Source of the DNA: Artemisia argyi
Lineage: Eukaryota > Streptophyta > Magnoliopsida > Asterales > Asteraceae
Assembly: GCA_030686995.1 (NCBI GenBank)
Contig: CM060709.1
Location: forward strand, 16,583,360-16,647,359
DNA length: 64,000 nucleotides
Reading direction: 5' to 3'
In this document: positions 61,468 through 64,000 of the stretch, piece by piece
How positions within the stretch are numbered: position 1 is the stretch's first letter
How the letters are laid out: each line of letters opens with the position of its first letter
Translations under genes and position numbers: made by a program
Notes under the pieces: model-generated
The model's database searches: none
Seen by the model: the letters and a program-made list of their open reading frames with translations, nothing else
What the model was told of the DNA's origin: nothing

Positions 61468-62899
61468 ATTAGGCTGATGTAAGGCCTATTGTTACACAAG
61501 TAGCTTCAAGTCAAAACCCTAAAACGAATTTTCTCTCCCTCTAGGGGCGATTTTTTCAGCCTCCTCTACCCCTATCATTCCGGCCAAATTCAACCACTAA
61601 TCCGCCTCTCTATCATTCTTCTGAGTGATATGCAATCGGATTTTCTTGGTTTTTAATCACTGGGTAGAGGAGGGTTTCTGAAATCGTCCTTATTATGTTC
61701 TACAATCGAATTATTTAACCTTAATTCTCTTTATCATTCTGATTCGATTGTAGGGTTATTATTCGTTTCTTATTCTCTAATCGCACCTCTGATTGTGACT
61801 ATCATACTTCGGTTTTAAATCGAGTTAACTTATTATCAGGGTCGATTAGGTTTTGATGAAACCCTAATTATTTTAGGGTTACGCTGGTGTTTCAATTCGT
61901 CCCTAATATCCTTTATCATATGTCGGTTATTACTGATTCATATATATAAGGGGTCGATTTGAGGTGGTTTGTTCTTAACGATTATTAAGAAACCTTTTTT
62001 TGGGTTTCGATTTTATGAATGGTATGTGATGTTTGAATCTGGTTGTTGCGATGAATGCATGTTTGCTGTGGGTGGTTTATTCCTGGACGTGCCTTACATG
62101 GTGATGAGTTATTTGTACATGGGTTATCATGGGAGAGATGTTTTTTTACCGATCTGTTTTGGAAGATTGCATGATTTTATTTTCTTCATTAGATCGAGTT
62201 TTGGTTATGATGCAAGTTAGGGTTCGTTTGAGCCCTATTGGTATGCTTTTTGCGATCAGTTCTATTTGATGTTTGCTGCTATCATTGCTTTTTGGGACTG
62301 ATTTAGGCTGCTGGTTTGCATGGTTGAGATGTCTACAATGGAAGTTAAGTTTTGGGGACTCTTGTTCAAAACCCCATGTACAAGATCACGGATCAGTTGC
62401 ACTTTCGACTGCATCGTGGTAATGTATCTGTCCTTTGGGATTGAGGTGAGGGATATCACCCTCATCCTATGTACTTCAACGGTTCATGCTTCTGGGTAGA
62501 TGTGGGATGTTCGCATCTCATGTTTTGTCTTGTTTTTATACCTAGTTTGATTCTTTGTAATTAGCTAGGTTTGGTTTGTGTTTATGGCCTGTCATAAACA
62601 CTTGTTTATCAAGCGCCTGTGCTTGAGGTTAATGTGGTACTTCAGCCACATTCCATTTGTACTTAACTGTTTTTTTGGTTATATATTTACCGGGGTTTTC
62701 CCTTTTACCAAAAAAAAAAAAAAAGTAGCTTCACATTTCATCGACAAGACATCACTTCCCAAGGATTTGATTTTTTTATACTGATGAAGTTGAATGGTCA
62801 CCTTGGTGAAAGATAGGAGAGACAGTGATTCATATTAACGTTCGTCAATTGGTGGACATTATGGTAATCGCCCCGTTGTCAGCAAATACCCTTGGCAAG
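61468..62899 (+). pseudogene. Captured exon of a HAL3-like phosphopantothenoylcysteine decarboxylase gene, split by a retroposon
   Basis: The left piece (61468-61508) reads ADVRPIVTQVAS, and the right piece (62734-62899) reads HFIDKTSLPKDL, then KIGETVIHI and DIMVIAPLSANTLGK before a GTAATA donor. These match, in order, the conserved core of plant HAL3/PPC decarboxylase, the flavoprotein of coenzyme A synthesis. Removing the insertion and one copy of AAGTAGCTTCA restores continuity. Decay is evident: a TAG where Trp is expected near 61470, a frameshift near 62775, and a TGA near 62805. Only this internal part is recognisable, so it is a passenger fragment and not a working enzyme. Confidence 0.82.
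61509..62722 (+). mobile_element. Poly-A retroposon (LINE-like, non-coding) with 11-bp target duplication
   Basis: The insertion lies within the HAL3-like exon. AAGTAGCTTCA occurs at 61498-61508 and 62723-62733, and the insert ends in a run of about 15 A. The 1.2 kb body begins near CAAAACCCTAAAAC and has only a short open frame (61969-62220) of unknown nature. Poly-A plus a target duplication of this length indicates LINE-mediated insertion. It could be a LINE lacking its coding part or a processed transcript. Confidence 0.8.
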
Positions 62900-63140
62900 G
62901 TAATATGTTATTGCAACTTATATATATGTTTTTTGCATTGGCGCGTGTACATCTTAGGGATTTCAAGAATTGGACCAGAAGATGATATAATAGGTTGATG
63001 TTCCAGACAATTTTGTTGTTTAAAACAAAATCATGTAGTGTAAATTAGATAGTTTACTTTTGTCGTTTTCAATCTTTCCCAGACTATGAAGATGGAGAAC
63101 ATGTTGAACATCAAGGAGAAATCGCCACTTTATTGATATA

Positions 63141-63326
63141 ATGACATCCAATCAGCCTCGGTTTGAAGCCATTCAAAATTACTTCTATCAAGGTCACTTT
63201 TTCCTGGATTTCACATTACTGGAGGGGTTCAGGCTAGAAATTTACAGCAACAAGTTCCATCTTTATCATTCGTATGCATTGCCACAAAAAACCGACTACA
63301 GTCCACTTACTTACTTGAATAGTTAA
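63141..63326 (+). other. Short ORF near the Helitron 3' end, unclear
   Basis: 61 codons in an open frame, following a splice-acceptor-like TTTCCCAG at about 63082. The peptide (NYFYQGHFFLDFTLLEGF) is not recognised. It could be part of a further captured exon, but it is too short to be sure. Confidence 0.25.
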
Positions 63327-63462
63327 GATTGTCATGTTACTAGATAGTTGGGCGTTGTGACTGTCAAATTGCTTATCGAATGTGAATATTTGTCAAATTG
63401 CTTATTGATGGTCACAATAGTCGAATGTGAATATTTAGTTAATTTACTGGTGTCAAGACAAT

Positions 63463-63492
63463 CCCGTAGCAACGCGCGGGTTACCACACTCG
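63463..63492 (+). terminator. 3' hairpin region and end of the second Helitron
   Basis: CCCGTAGCAACGCGCGGG is a mutated form of a CCCGCG...CGCGGG hairpin. The end TTACCACACTCG follows, and a host T comes next. Confidence 0.75.
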
Positions 63493-63700
63493 TTTGTTAT
63501 ATATCGAGAGGACATTGACCACTTGGGCTCTTCACTCGGTCATGCTAAAAAAAATACTCCCTAAATCCACGCCATTGCCAATTAAGTCGCAACTAAACAC
63601 AAACATAGAAATATGATGCATGTCTTTTTATTCAATGTGATATATGATGTGTCTTTTGTACGAAAGTGCAACTAAACAAAAAGAAATAATGCCCTTCTAA
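63493..63700. repeat. Dispersed repeat 'block B', right part
   Basis: 63580-63690 aligns with 33570-33660 of block A (AAGTCGCAACTAAACAC, TTTTGTACGAAA-TGCA). The remaining sequence to the window end is AT-rich and without recognised features. Confidence 0.65.
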
Positions 63701-64000
63701 TTCAATCAGCTTGGTTTTTATTTAAGAGCATTTCGTATCAGCAACACCAATGCAAAACTGGAGCATCCACTATGATAAATCTTTACAAAGGTTTATAATT
63801 ATGCCACATCACAAATACATAAACCTTTTAGATTTATAAACTTATTTTCACTATAGATAAACTTGTTAAAGCTTTATAAATATATAGCATAACTCAATGC
63901 ATTAAATTGTGAAAAAGTCTAAGATATTGGACCACTTCATGTTATGTAAACATTAAATTGATATCCACTATGGTTAGCAATATTATGGACCTCGTCATCT

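Larger units (their letters stand above)
59149..63492 (+). mobile_element. Non-autonomous Helitron carrying host-gene fragments
   Basis: It starts TCTAATATATATAAACCCC and ends with a GC-rich hairpin region (63463-63480) followed by TTACCACACTCG. Insertion is between A and T, the Helitron target. Joining the flanks gives a sequence matching block A at 33451-33475 (GCTAATTTGTTA...ATATCGAG), which serves as an empty site. It has no Rep or helicase. The cargo includes splice-bordered exon pieces and a HAL3-like fragment on the plus strand. Confidence 0.85.

Noticed and set aside
61969..62220. 83-residue ORF inside the poly-A retroposon
   Set aside because: Not similar to LINE ORF1 or ORF2 motifs as far as I can tell. 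Short and unsupported.

Overview
The window is nuclear DNA of a flowering plant. The evidence is AT-rich intergenic sequence, GT-AG introns, plant-type LTR retrotransposons, Helitrons and MITEs. The gag, envelope-like and proline-rich ORFs at 37-43 kb resemble repeat proteins I associate with the daisy family (Asteraceae), so an Asteraceae genome is my best guess. I see no complete ordinary host gene, rRNA, tRNA or CRISPR array. The window is a stack of nested mobile elements plus a few captured or broken host-gene pieces.

Layout. 1-7362: 3' part of a Ty3/gypsy Tat-type element (pol ORF running in from the left edge, a spliced antisense gene with its own TATA box, and a 3' LTR). 7363-12507: AT-rich sequence, then a badly decayed Ty1/copia pol with a short 3' LTR. 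12835-15185 and 33396-33900: a dispersed repeat ('block A'), also carrying a hAT-type MITE. Block A is split by an 18.2 kb autonomous Helitron (15186-33395). That Helitron encodes a seven-exon Rep/helicase, a seven-exon RPA70-like protein and a small minus-strand ORF. It is itself interrupted by a young gag-only gypsy element (24241-32048) with apparently identical LTRs and a TTAAA target duplication. 34593-36003: two MITEs. 36099-45173: a Sirevirus-like copia element with AACAT target duplication, gag, envelope-like ORF and proline-rich ORF but no pol. 45174-57470: intergenic DNA with foldbacks, MITEs, a SINE-like head and the 3' end of an unidentified host gene. 57470-59148 and 63493-63700: 'block B', a paralogue of block A, split by a second Helitron (59149-63492). 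This second Helitron carries exon pieces of host genes, including a HAL3-type phosphopantothenoylcysteine decarboxylase fragment that is itself split by a poly-A retroposon.

How it fits together. Blocks A and B are paralogous, so block A gives an empty site for the second Helitron and confirms its ends to within a few bases. The gag-only gypsy and the pol-less Sirevirus both keep LTRs, primer sites and gag but lack reverse transcriptase and integrase, so they would depend on enzymes supplied by other elements. Both also carry striking regulatory DNA: a TGACGGCGTCA palindrome array before the TATA box in one, and GC-rich palindromic modules in both LTRs and upstream of two internal ORFs in the other. 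Splice models and repeat alignments were made by eye from the sequence. Family names rest on recognised motifs, not on database searches.
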